64,000 nucleotides of DNA from assembly GCA_014529385.2 (NCBI GenBank), contig CM043946.1, forward strand, positions 39,689,558 through 39,753,557, given 5' to 3'. Made by a program: the position numbers and the translations under genes. A model generated the notes under the pieces. It was not told where the DNA came from. It saw only the letters and a list, made by a program, of their open reading frames with translations, and did no database searches. Positions within the stretch are counted from its first letter, which is position 1. Every line of letters begins with the position of its first letter. This document shows, piece after piece, positions 45,121 to 56,679 of the stretch. This stretch comes from Adiantum capillus-veneris (lineage: Eukaryota; Streptophyta; Polypodiopsida; Polypodiales; Pteridaceae).

Positions 45121-45338
45121 TGTTATCATACATATGTGGTAGTGATGTGTGTGAACACACTTGGGATTGTTGGGGCATTATTTCCCTCACTAGGAGGTTT
45201 GCATTGTATATACACTCATCATTCTAGGGCTATCTTATCTTTCATTTGTGTACTAAGCAGTACACTTTTTGTTGTGTGCTTTGAACTTCTTCATCTTCTC
45301 CAAGCTGTGTGTGTTTCCTTGCAACTCTATTGCCAACA
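45121..45338 (+). repeat. 5' LTR of copia 1 (218 bp)
   Basis: It starts TGTTATCATACATATGTGG and ends TTGCCAACA, and aligns with the reverse complement of 56452-56679. A TATATA motif lies at 45207-45212. TGATATCAGATCAGG follows as a degenerate primer site. Confidence 0.88.
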
Positions 45339-45648
45339 ATTGATATCAGATCAGGTTGCGTCCTCCCGGGCGTTGCCAACATCCGCCTGCTTTTTTTATT
45401 AGATTTGGGTTGAGCTTTGGTGAGCGTCAACAACTCAGAATTTCCCTTCAAACTCATTTCGACCTCTGTTTCCACTACAAGCAGTATTGCGTACACAACT
45501 TCATACTTTTCTGCAGAATTTTTATGTGTAAGTTTTTGCAAAACAGGTTCTTTACAGTCTTCTTTGGGTTGTGCAATATTGTACGTGTTGGTGCTACTTC
45601 GTTTTACCTCTTTTCGAATAGTTTTCATATCAGGTGCAGTCACTAGTC

Positions 45649-46900
45649 ATGGCTAACAACAACACAGATGTGTTCAAGAGGATAAATTGGATGGGGACAA
45701 TTGCTCAATGTGTGCTTATATGATGCAACATGTTCTTGCGTCAAAGGGCATTTGGAATGTTGTGCAAGGCATTGATGTACGTCTGGATTCTGTGGATACA
45801 AGCGTTGCTTGAGGATATCGTAGGTTTTGGTGGTAGGATTGTTGTTGTTAGATTTGTTTTACCTATGCCTGAGAAGGCTCATTGGGATGTTAGAGATGTG
45901 AAGGCTCATGCATTGATTACATTATCTGTGAATCTCACTAGGACTCCTCACATTCGCTCAGCTAAATTAGCTAAATAGGCTTGGGATATTCTGGCTAGTC
46001 TTTATGCAAGTCGCAACGAAGCTAAAATTGCATTGTTGCATAAAAAATTGGAGTCGAAGATTATACCTGAGGAAGCTGACATGGACACTTTCCTTGTTGA
46101 TATCAAGGATATAATGAGCAACTCATTTTTGCAGACAAAGTCATTTCCGACAGTTCTCTTGTCCAGATTGTTCTTGATGCTTTGTCAGATTTTTACCAAA
46201 CTTTTGCTAGTACTTGCAGACTTATGACTCAAGGGAATCATGATGTTATTAAGTTTGATGCATTATGCACATTGTTGTTGTATGAGTTACTTTTAAGTAA
46301 GAACATATCTAAACAATGTGCAGTTGAACATACTTTTATTGTTGCTCAAAGAAAAGGTGGTAACATCAATGTAGCCACTTCTCATGGTTCTTCAGCGAGT
46401 GGCAAATCACCTGTTCCTAATGCTGTTGTTGGCAGCACCTCGTCTGGGGATTCTGGTGAAAAAATAAAAAAGAAGATGCGTTGCCATTATTGCAAAAGTA
46501 ATGATCACTTGATCAAGAAGTAATGTAAATTGAAGGCAAAAGAGGCCAAGAAGAAAGAGACTGGTTCCACTACAAGTCCAGCTATTGTAGAATCTTTTGT
46601 GAAAGGAGATTGTAATGCTAATGTAGATCCATAGCGAGCATTTAGTGCAATGTACTTATAATCCTTCTGTTCATAATGCATGTATGTCAGTTGTTGCAGA
46701 CTCACAAGCGTAATGGTGCTACAAAGCGCATTACCTCACATCGTGACTTGTTTACCTCTCTCAAGTTTGTCCCTCATGGGCATACAGTCACTTGTGCCAA
46801 CAATGCCTCTTATCCGGTCTAGGAAGTCGAAAAGATTGCACCGATCGTTGCGAATGACACTTCTTTTATACTTGCTGATGCACTTTATGTATATGGGATA
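45649..46900 (+). pseudogene. Copia 1 gag and protease region, broken
   Basis: It starts MANNNTDVFK at 45649, like copia 2 gag, but changes frame soon after. Later pieces include QGNHDVIKFDALCTLLL and a zinc knuckle, CHYCKSNDHLIKK, that is cut by TAA just before its last Cys (near 46521). Protease remains lie near 46690-46740. Confidence 0.85.
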
Positions 46901-47009
46901 AAAAAGAACCTTTTGTATGTATCTGCACTTGCTAGACTGGACTTCTTCTGAAATTTATGAATGACAGATGTACAATTAATGATTTTAGTTTTGGTGATGA
47001 AATTGTTGC

Positions 47010-47690
47010 ATCTGGTATTTTGTACCGTGGGCTGTATAAGCTCACTTTGTATGACAAGTGTGGACAAAATTTTACAAATACAGTTGTGGATTCAAAGGCA
47101 GTTTCAGATGCAAAACTTTGACATGCACGTTTTGGGTATCTGAATTTTACCAGTTTGTTGTGTTTGTCTGATTTGGTTGCTTCTTTACCACCTCTTGATG
47201 CACATGTGAAGCATTTTTGTGAAGGATGTATTTTGGGTAAGATGCAGCGCTCGAAGTTTCCAAAGGATTATTCAGCTAGGGCTACATATAGATTGCAAGT
47301 TGTGCAAAGTGATGTTTGTGTGTTTGTGCAAACTTTGTCTTTAGGCAACTATCTATACTTGATGACTTTCATTTGGTAACTACTCCAGGTATGCATGGGT
47401 GTATCCGCTTAAAGTTAAGTCCGAAGTGTTTGTGTTTCAAGAAATTTTTGGTTATGGTTGAAAATATCTCTAAATATACTAATGGACATCCTCCGTTTAG
47501 ATCAAGGGGGGGAGTATATGTTTCATGAGTTTAATGTATTTCTAGTTAGTCGTGGGATAAATCACCAATGTACAGTGCCATATACACCTCATCAAAATGG
47601 TGTTGTTGAAAGAAAAAACAGGTCGCTTACAGAGATGACACAATTTCTAATCAAGAGTTTAAGTTTTGTCACATTACTTTTGGATTGAGG
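47010..47690 (+). pseudogene. Copia 1 integrase, broken
   Basis: Segments are HFCEGCILGKMQRSKFPKD (zinc-binding end), VVQSDVCVFVQ (first Asp), LRLDQGGEYMFHEFN (second Asp) and HQNGVVERKNRSLTEM (Glu). The three catalytic residues can be seen but lie in different frames. Confidence 0.82.
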
Positions 47691-48059
47691 GCATCATGTG
47701 TGCTACTTATGTACTTAAAAGCTGTCGTAGAAAAGCTTTGCAGTCTATGACTCCTTATGGCATGATAGGAAGCCATCTATTAATCATATGGGCATTTTTG
47801 GTGGTTTAGCTTATGATTTGGTTCCATAAACACAACGTAGAAAACTGGATGATAAGGTTGCTACAATATTGAAAGCAAAGGTTAGAGGTTATACTATCTG
47901 CAAACAAAGCGTATCTTGGTTTCATGAGATGTTGTGTTTGTGGAAGATTCTGTTCAGCTTTTATTGTCATGTACTAGAGACAATGATGTAAGCTCATAGG
48001 ATATTTATGACAATTTGTTGCCTCTTTTTACTGGTGGAAACTTATATATAAATTCCAAT

Positions 48060-49820
48060 GAGACAAATGTATAGCCTATGGGGCTTTTTGAAGATGCTAT
48101 GGATCAGTCTATTACTGATGCAGATGTACATGATGTACTTGATGAGGAAAGGGCTAAGAATGAGCAAACTAAAGGTATGCCAAAATGGTTGGTTATTACT
48201 TTACGTGACAGTAAATTGGATGCACCTTTGTCTAGTTGTACTCGTTCAGGTTCTCGCCATGCATCTTATGCATCATAATGTTACACTTTATTGTTTCTAG
48301 TTTATGTGATGTGGAGGAATCTATGTCTTTTCATGAAGCACCAAAATTCATAAAATTGGATGACTGCCATGCAATTAGAATATGATGCACCTATAAAGAA
48401 TGACACATGGACTTTATATGATTTGCCTCCTGGCAAAAAGATCATTGGTACGAAGCGGGTTTACAGGTTGAAACGTAAGCTGGATGGTGAAATTGATCGG
48501 TATAAGGCTCGACTTGTTGCAATAGGCTATGCAGAGCAAAAGGGAATAAATTATGAAGAGACTTTTTCTTCTACTTATCGTATGACTACTATTCATTTTC
48601 TGTGTGCATTGGCATCTTATTTTGGATCGGATGTACATCAATCAGACCTTGTTACTGCTTTCTTGAATGGTGATATATTTGAGGAAGTTTATGTAACACA
48701 ACCTTGCGGTTTTGTCAAAAAAGGACAAGAAGATAAAGTGTGAAAATGTAAGAAATCTTTTTATGGATTGAAGCAATCTCCTTGTGCTTGGTATGAGAAA
48801 GCTGACACTCATTTGGTTAAACGAGGCTTTCGTAATAGTCCTACAAAAATCACTTCGCATAGCGTGAGGATGATGTACTTCTCATTGTCGTTCTTTATGT
48901 TGATGATTTGCTGATCACTAGATCGAATGAGACATATATTGTTGAATTGAAGGCTGATCTGAATGCTACTTTCAAGATGAAAGATTTGGGACTATTGCAT
49001 CATTACTTGGGCATACAGTTTAAGCAATGTGATGGTGGTATTAAACAAGCTACATAGAGACATTGCTATGTAAGTTTGTATTTGGGGATTGCAAACCTAT
49101 TGCTATTCCCATGGAAACATGTTTAAAATTCAGTCTTCAAGATGCTTGTGATCTTCCTGATGGCACTCTTTATCAACTGATGTTGGCTGCCTTATTTATG
49201 TATGCAATACGAGGCCAAATATTTGGTTTGCAGTCTCATAGAATAGCATTATTATGCATAGTCCAAGATCTAAGTAATGGCAGACCGTCAAGATGATTTT
49301 TTTCTACTTGAGTGTCACTTTACATCTTGGCTTGTTTTATCCCAAGGAGTGATCATTACCGCCAAATTTACATGCTTTTTTGGACTCAGATTGGGTTGGT
49401 TGTTATGACATGTGAGTGTCCACAAGTGATTTTTGTTTCATGCTCGATAGTTCATGCATATCATGGTTGAGCAAGAAGCAACCTACTGTGGCCACTTCCA
49501 GTTGTGAGGCTAAGTACAAAGTAGTCTTCACAACTACAATTGAGCGTGTATGGTTTGATGCTTTATGGGTGATTTGGGTATTATATCGTCTAAACTTACA
49601 GTCAGAGCGCATTGGCAGTTGCAAAGAACCTAGTTTTTCATGCTCACACAAAGCACATTGAGGTGCATTATCACTATGTCAAAGAGAGACTCTCAGCAGG
49701 AGAGATCAACTTGACTTATGTGCCGACACAGGACAACCTTGTAGATCTCTTCACAAAGGCATTGCCTCGTGAGAAGTTCAAAGCTTTTCACAAAGCCTTG
49801 GGCTTACTCCCCTTTTTGGT
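48060..49820 (+). pseudogene. Copia 1 reverse transcriptase and RNase H, broken
   Basis: RT shows KRVYRLKRKLDGEIDRYKAR, HQSDLVTAFLNGDIFEEVYV and YVDDLLIT near 48897. A stop follows GQEDKV at 48741. RNase H pieces are ISWLSKKQPTVATSSCEAKY and HTKHIEVHYHYVKERL with LVDLFTKALP near 49740-49775. Frame changes separate the blocks. Confidence 0.88.
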
Positions 49821-49885
49821 TTGATCATCTCTTTAGGGCATGACACTTCCCTTTACACTAGGTGCCAGCTCTCGTTCACTGCATC

Positions 49886-49927
49886 ACTCGAAGTTGTGTG
49901 TGTTGTCCTACAACCCTATTTCCAACA
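49886..49927 (+). repeat. Shortened 3' LTR of copia 1
   Basis: About 42 bp, ending in TTTCCAACA, match the last part of the 5' LTR. The first roughly 175 bp of the LTR are absent, so most was deleted. Confidence 0.65.
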
Positions 49928-52046
49928 GAGAGGTAGAGCAAGAAAGTCATCCAAGCAACAAAAAAAACTTACTTAAAAACCCAACCAAAACCAGTCCTAA
50001 GGCAACATTTGTCTACCTGATCAAGAAAGGGTCAAGATGCAAGTGTTAGTAGTATGAAAGGGGTGAAATCCAATCATCGATAGCACAAAAGAAGAACCGA
50101 TATGAACACACAGTGCTACACAACCAACCATCTGGTAAACAAAACCTTAGATATCCACAACTTCAAGTACGAGAGCACCTGGATGTAATTCATCTCCACC
50201 TACCCAAAGGATCGCACACGACATGGCACCGCACACGAAAATGAAAAGGAGCCAAAACTTGACAAGCCCTTATAAAAACCTTTCTCACAAATTAAATAGA
50301 GAGTAGACTACTCAATGCATAAAGTTAACGCTCCATCATCCCAAAAGTAAGGGTCTATTTAACACCATTAGGTAATAATAGGAAACAACATATACAAAAT
50401 AAAGGCTCTTTAATACGAGTTTAATACCAACCGATGTAGGGAACTACTTATCTAGACTTGAATAGCAATACAAGACCAATTATAAACTAACATGTGAACA
50501 TAAAATTTCCCCATTCAAGATTCTACACCTAGCATATTTGGAATCAATAGAGAAGGCCTCTCATCTTTGAAGGCTACACTCAAGAGGTTGGACCATAGTA
50601 GTTTTAGCTTAAGTATAGCACCGACAATCAAAGTTAATTTTAGATCATTGATGCAGGCAATTTTTGGTGTGTGCAATTTTCAACTTAAAAGGTTGACCTA
50701 TGTTGAATCATCTAAAGTTCTTCGTATTTTTTTTTTCTCAATGTTTTTTATTTACCGATGGTTATAAAATCATGATCAAAGTTTAAGTTTGACCATCATA
50801 GGTTATGTGGAAGGTAGATTTTTTTTGGTTTTCAAAGCATATAAATAATGTCGTACATTTTTGCATTCTCTCTCGTATGGTGGGTTTTGCAATATCAAGG
50901 AGAATAATATTGTGCCTTTGCCTTACATTTGAGTAGAATGCTTGCCTTTGTTGATGGCACTGTGTCATTGATAATGCCAAGGCTTCATAAAGAGAGCACT
51001 ACGGTATCTTTTTGTGTCATAACTTCTAGCAACTCAATTGGATGTCTTAAGTAGCAACATTCTCGTTGTATAGCTCCTTGAGGTGTGTAGGAAAGGCATG
51101 TCACTTGGAGAATGTAAATAGCTCTTTTTGAGGTGTCTAGGCAAAGACATTTCACATAGAGGACTTCCTTTGTTTAAAGGTCACTAATTGTTACCACCCT
51201 ATTGGAGAAATTTGCATTTCAAAGGAATGCGTATAAGTGATTGAATCAAGAGAAATTTGGTGCATCCCTAACCTCAAATATCTAGTCAGAGATTGCATCT
51301 AAGTAGCTTAACCTTTACATCTAATAAAAATAACACTTTCTTCCACATCTTCTCATAATGGGCATATTGTACGGCCAATGTACCCAAGGGATAGAAATAT
51401 AAGCCCAGAGATTCATCACTCTCCATGCTAGAGATAATCTACAATCAATGCATTCTAAGAGACCCTATTTCACTTTGCTTCTGATGAAAACTCCCTCGAG
51501 ATTTTGCAATCAATGCATTCCAAGAGAAACCACATCTTAGATGGGAAGATCATCAAAACATCTTTGTGCTTTACATTGGATTAGGTAGACAGGTCGACTA
51601 ATACTCCCCAAAGCATCAGATGAAAGCAGCCCTCTGTTTTCTCACCAAAAAGAGGGGATGCCCAAGCTTTACTTTAATAGGGACAAATATTGCACTTACT
51701 ATAAGCTTATAGAGGCCTTTTGCAATGGCTGCCTACTACTTGCTACTTGCTACTTGCTAAGGAACAAATGCAAAAACCATACCATGTGGTACTTGCGCAT
51801 TCTAAAACAACATGTGTAATACTCCAAACATAGTTCATATATTGCACAAGCACGTCTTAGTGTTGCAGTAAAATATAGCGCTTACCACTTTCTCTAAGGC
51901 TCATTAATAGTAAATTATTCTAATGGTTCAAGTTTGAAGATCCATAGAGTAAGCTATAATGTGAATAAAAAATGGAGGAAAGATTAAGAATAAGAGGATT
52001 CTTAGAAGAAATTATCTCTCACTAATAATAGATGCTTAGATAGTGG

Positions 52047-52109
<63 letters not shown>

Positions 52110-52844
52110 CTTTATCTATTATTTGTGAGTCATCTATTTTTATAATATTAGAGGTTGTGTATTGTTTTGTTCTTAGTGTGGATTCTTACTTGCTAATAAC
52201 CTTCTTAAAGATGCAAAACACAATAACATGTGAATAACAAAATAAAAGAAAATCCTCTATGAGTTCATTTCTTGCACTTCAACTTTGAAGAAATTTCAAG
52301 GCAAAGCTATGGCTATTAACTTGGAAGCAATTTGATACATGATATCCAGGGTGGAAGTGAGTGTATTTATTGAATAATTCTACTTATTTCAAGGATCTTA
52401 TAAATAGGAAGTATTTTAATCACAATAATGTATAGTACAAAAGTTAATCAAACACCAAACGTACATTATATGCACACAAAACAAAATGAATCACTTACAT
52501 ATACAAAGCAAAAAATAGTTATATGCATACAAGATACAAATAAGGGAGTTGATTTAAGTATTAATTTTTGTTTCAAGTAGGAATGTATGCTACTAGAAAA
52601 TCAACAATGTTTGAGTCATTACTTGAAAAAAAGAGATTTAATAGAGGCGACGAATAAGAAAAAGTAATTGAATGGAGAAAATTAAATGAATGTTAAAAAA
52701 AACATACTTTCAAATAATTGATTCTATAAATGTAAATGAATCAAAAGCTTTTTTTATAGATAGACCTAGAAATACTAGAAAAACTTTCTTATCAAAAAAT
52801 TAAGAGGAAGAGGTAAAGTGCATTGGCATCTGCCTCTTCAAGAA
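49928..52844. other. AT-rich stretch of about 2.9 kb without recognised gene
   Basis: No protein motif or element end was recognised on either strand. It contains a long (CT)n tract at 52050-52108 and a triple TACTTGC repeat near 51735-51758. It probably holds old, unrecognisable repeat sequence. Confidence 0.5.
52050..52108. repeat. (CT)n microsatellite
   Basis: About 28 uninterrupted units. Confidence 0.97.
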
Positions 52845-52854
52845 TTGTGGACAC

Positions 52855-53916
52855 TCACGTGTCAAAACAACCAGCCCAATCTGAGTCCGAAAAAGCATGT
52901 AAGTCTGGCGGCAATGATCCCCCCTTGGGATAAAACAAGCCAAGATGTAAAGTGCCACTAAGGTAGCGGAAAATCCTCTTGACAGCCTGCCAATGCTTAG
53001 ACCCTGGGCTATGCATAAATTTGCTGACCTGTGAGACTGCAAACTGAATATACGGCCTCGTGTTGCATACATAAATGAGGCAGCCAATAGCAGTTTGGTA
53101 AAGAGTGACATCAGCAGGATCACCAGCATCATGTAGAGTCAACTTCAAACCTGTTTCCATGGGAGTGCCAATAGGTTTGCAATCCTCAAGTCCAAACTTA
53201 CATAGCAATGTCTCTATGTAACTTTTTTGACACAAGGCAATACCACCATCACACTGCTTAAACTGTATACCCAAATAATGATGCAAAAGCCCCAAATCTT
53301 TCATCTTGAAAGTAGCATTCAAATCAGCCTTAAATTCAGCAATATGTCTCTCATTTGGTCCAGTGATCAACAAATCATCAACATAAAGAACCACAATGAG
53401 AAGTACATCACCCTCACGCTTTACATACAATGTGCTTTCTGTTGGACTGTTACGAAAGCCTTGTTTGACCAAATGAGTGTCAGCTTTCTCATACCAAGCA
53501 CGAGGAGATTGCTTCAACCCATACAAAGCCTTGTTACATTTGCACACTTTGTCCTCTTGTCCTTTTATGACAAAACCGTGAGGCTGCGTTACATAAACTT
53601 CCTCAAATATGTCACCATTCAAGAAAGCAGTAACAATGTCTGATTGATGTACATCCCAACCAAAATGAGCTGCCAATGCACATAGAAAACGTACAGTAGT
53701 CATACGACAAGTGGGAGCAAAAGTCTCTTCATAGTCTATGCCTTTTTGTTGTGCATAACCTTTTGCAACAAGTCGAGCCTTATGGCGATCGATCTCACCA
53801 TTCGGCTTGCGTTTCAACTTGTAAACCCACTTCGTACAAATGGCCTTTTTGCCAGGAGGCAAATCACATAAAGTCCATGTGCCATTTTCTATAAGTGCAT
53901 CATATTCTGATTGCAT
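52855..53916 (-). pseudogene. Copia 2 reverse transcriptase, long intact frame
   Basis: An open frame of 353 codons from MQSEYDALIENGTWTLC, through KARLVAKGYAQQKGIDYEE, QSDIVTAFLNGDIFEE and VVLYVDDLLITG (intact YVDD), to the start of RNase H (FSDSDWAGC). It ends where the element is truncated. Just upstream two nonsense codons (EAQN*EN*IAAM) separate it from the integrase part. Confidence 0.9.
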
Positions 53917-53934
53917 GGCAGCGATTCAATTTTC

Positions 53935-54470
53935 TTAATTTTGTGCTTCATCAAAAGTCAGAGGCTCCTCAACATCATGTAAGCTAGACACAGCCAAAGC
54001 ATAACAATCTGATGCATAAGATGCATGGCGAGAGCCTGAACGAGTACGGCTAGACAAAGGTGCATCCAATTTACTGTCACGCAAGGTGTGCACCAACCAT
54101 TTTGGCATACCTCTAGCCTGCTCATTTTCAGCCCTTTCCTCATCAAGTGCATCATGTACATCTACATCTAGCTAGAAATGCATTAAATTCATGAGACATA
54201 TACTTTCCCCCTCGATCGGAACGGAGGGTGCCCATAGTACATTTCGAGACATTTTCAGCCATAGCCAGAAATTGTTTGAAGCACATCAAAACTTCGGACT
54301 TCGCTTTAAGCGGAAATACCCATGCATGCCTGGAGTAATCATCTATGAAAGTCACGAAGTACAGGTAATTGCCCAAGGACGGAGTTTGCATGGGCCCACA
54401 AACATCACTATGCACAAGCTGCAACCTGCATGTGGCCCGAACTGAACCATCCTTTGGAAACTTAGAACGC
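53935..54470 (-). pseudogene. Copia 2 integrase fragment with internal deletion
   Basis: It follows TAG (after CILGKM) in the same frame as gag-protease. LQLVHSDVCGPMQTPSLG (first Asp) and LRSDRGGKYMSHEFNAFLA (second Asp) are present. The sequence then jumps to DVHDALDEERAENEQ, which in copia 1 lies about 570 bp further on, so the catalytic Glu region is missing. Confidence 0.88.
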
Positions 54471-56125
54471 TACATCTTACCCAAAATACAGTCTTCACAA
54501 ACATGTTTGACAGGTGCTTCAAGAGGCGGCAAAGAAGCAACCATATCAGATTTCTGCAAACGCAGCAAACTAACAAAATTCAGATGACCAAAACGTGCAT
54601 GCCAAAGTTTTGCATCTGAAATAGCCCTTGAATCTGCAACAGCATTTGCAAAATTTTGTCCACACTTGTCATACAAAGTGAGCTTATACAGCCCACGGCA
54701 CAAAAGGCCATATGCAACAATTTCATCACCAAAACTGAGATCATGAACTGTACATCTGTCATCCACAAATTTGACTACAAGTCCAAGTCTAGCAAGTGCG
54801 GATACAGACAAGAGATTCTTCTTGATCCCAGGTACATAAAGTGCATCAACAAGTGTGAAGGAACTGCCATTAGCAGCACTAAGCACAATCTTTCCAACTC
54901 CCTGAACTTGATAAGAGGCATTGTTGGCACAAGTGACTGAATTCCCATGAGGGACAGACTCGAGAGAGGTAAACAATTCACGATGTGAGGTAATGTGCTT
55001 TGTAGCACCACTGTCGAAATACCACACATGTGAATCTGCAGCAACTGACAAGCATGCATCATGGACATCAGGATTGTAAGTGCACTCTGCGCTAAAAGCC
55101 CATTCTGCATCAACATTAGCAACACAGTCTCCTTTCACAGAAGACTCAACAATGGCTGCATTTGTAGTGGAACCAACATTTGTAGTGGAACCACCCTGTT
55201 TCTTCTTAGCCTCTTTGGCCTTCAACTTAGGACACGACTTGATCAAGTGATCATTGGCTTTACAATAATGGCAACGCATCTTCTTTTTGCCCTTATCACC
55301 AGAATTGCCAGACGAAGTGCTGCCAGCAGAAGCATTATGAACAGAATTTTTGCCACTCGCAGCAGAACCATAAGAAGTGGCTGCATTACTGTTAACACCC
55401 TTTCTTTGAGAAGCAATAAAAGCCTGTTCAACTGCACGACGCTGCCTAGTCCTGTTTTTTCTAGAAAGTGACTCTTGCAACAGTAATGTGCATAATGCAT
55501 CAAACTTGACAACTTCAGAATTTCCTTGGGTCATAAGTCTCCAAGTACTAGCAAAAGTCTGGTAGGAATCTGGTAAGGCATCAAGAACAGTCTGCACAAG
55601 GGAACTATCTGAAATGACTTCACTTGCAGAAATAAGCTGCTCATTGATATCCTTGACACTAGCAAGGAAAGTGTACATATCATCTTCCTCATGCATACTC
55701 TTCGACTCCAGCTCTTTACGCAGCAAAACAATTTTAGCCTCATTGCGGCTTGCATAAAGACCTGCTAAAATATCCCAAACCTGTTTTTCAGATCTTGCTG
55801 AACGGATGTGAGGAACAATGGTGCGCTTCACAGACAACGCAATCAATGCATGAGCCTGCGCATCCTTAACATCCCAACGAGCTTGTTCTGTCGTAGGCAA
55901 AACAACTCTAACAGCTGCTATCCTTGCAGCAAGACCTGCAACATCCTCAACATCGCCTACATCCTCAGAACCAGGATGTACATCAATGCCCTGCACAATG
56001 TTCCAGACACCCTTTGACACAAGAGCATGTTGCATCATATAAGCCCACATAGGGTAGTTGTCCCCATCCAACCCGTCCTCAACAGCAAACATCTTGAACA
56101 CATCTGTGTTGTTGTTGTCAGCCAT
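54471..56125 (-). pseudogene. Copia 2 gag-protease, open to the integrase zinc-binding region
   Basis: The likely start is MADNNNTDVFKMFAVEDGL at 56125. A gag UBN2-type core includes WDVKDAQAHALIALSV. The zinc knuckle is CHYCKANDHLIKSC (intact CCHC), and the protease site is WYFDSGATKHITSHRE. The integrase N-terminus reads LWHARFGHLNFVSLLRL and CEDCILGKM, and then the frame meets TAG where Gln is likely. A long frame of about 550 codons survives. Confidence 0.9.
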
Positions 56126-56433
56126 GGTAAATGCTACACCTGATGTGAAAACTGCCCGAAAATAGGAGAAACGGAGTGGGAACAACCTGTGCTATATAGC
56201 ACAAACCGTAGAAGACTATAAGGCACCTGTTATGCAGAAAACGGCACTGACATAAATTCTGCACAAAATGACGAAATAGCATGTGCAGTACTGCCTGTAG
56301 TGGAAACGGAGGCCGAAATGAGCCCAAATCAAAATTTTTGTCAACGTGTGAACGCTCGCCAAAGCTCACTGAAATCAGAGAAAGTGAGCAGGTGTGTGCT
56401 GGAGCAGCTAGCGACTAAGCCCGGGAGGACGTG

Positions 56434-56451
56434 ACCTGCTTTGATACCAAT
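56434..56451 (-). promoter_or_regulatory. Primer-binding site of copia 2
   Basis: The minus strand reads TTGGTATCAAAGCAGG just inside the 5' LTR. It differs by one base from the usual TGGTATCAGAGC. Confidence 0.8.
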
Positions 56452-56679
56452 TGTTGGAATTAGGGTTGCAGAGAAACGCACACAGCTTGGAGAAGACGAA
56501 GGAAGCTCAAGGCACACAATAGAGAGTGTGTTACTTAGTGTGCAATGGAAAGATAGATAGCCCTAGAGTGATGGGCGTATATACAATGCACGGGGGAAAA
56601 AACCTCCTAAAGAGGGAAAAAATGCCCCGGAGGTCCTAGTGTGTTCACACACATCACTACCACATGTATATGGTAACAT
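56452..56679 (-). repeat. 5' LTR of copia 2 (228 bp)
   Basis: On the minus strand it starts TGTTACCATATACATGTGG and ends ATTCCAACA. It aligns with the LTR of copia 1 along its whole length. Confidence 0.9.

Larger units (their letters stand above)
45121..49927 (+). mobile_element. Ty1/copia element 1 (plus strand), decayed
   Basis: 5' LTR, degenerate primer site, gag, protease remains, integrase, RT, RNase H and a strongly shortened 3' LTR. The order IN before RT marks copia. It belongs to the same family as copia 2 (52845-56679), with matching LTR and protein segments. Numerous stops and frameshifts. Confidence 0.92.
52845..56679 (-). mobile_element. Ty1/copia element 2 (minus strand), 3'-truncated
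   Basis: The 5' LTR is at the right end (56452-56679), then come primer site, gag-protease, part of integrase and RT. Similarity to copia 1 stops near 52845 inside the RNase H region, so the RNase H end and 3' LTR are missing. An internal deletion near 54174 removes about 570 bp relative to copia 1. Confidence 0.92.
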
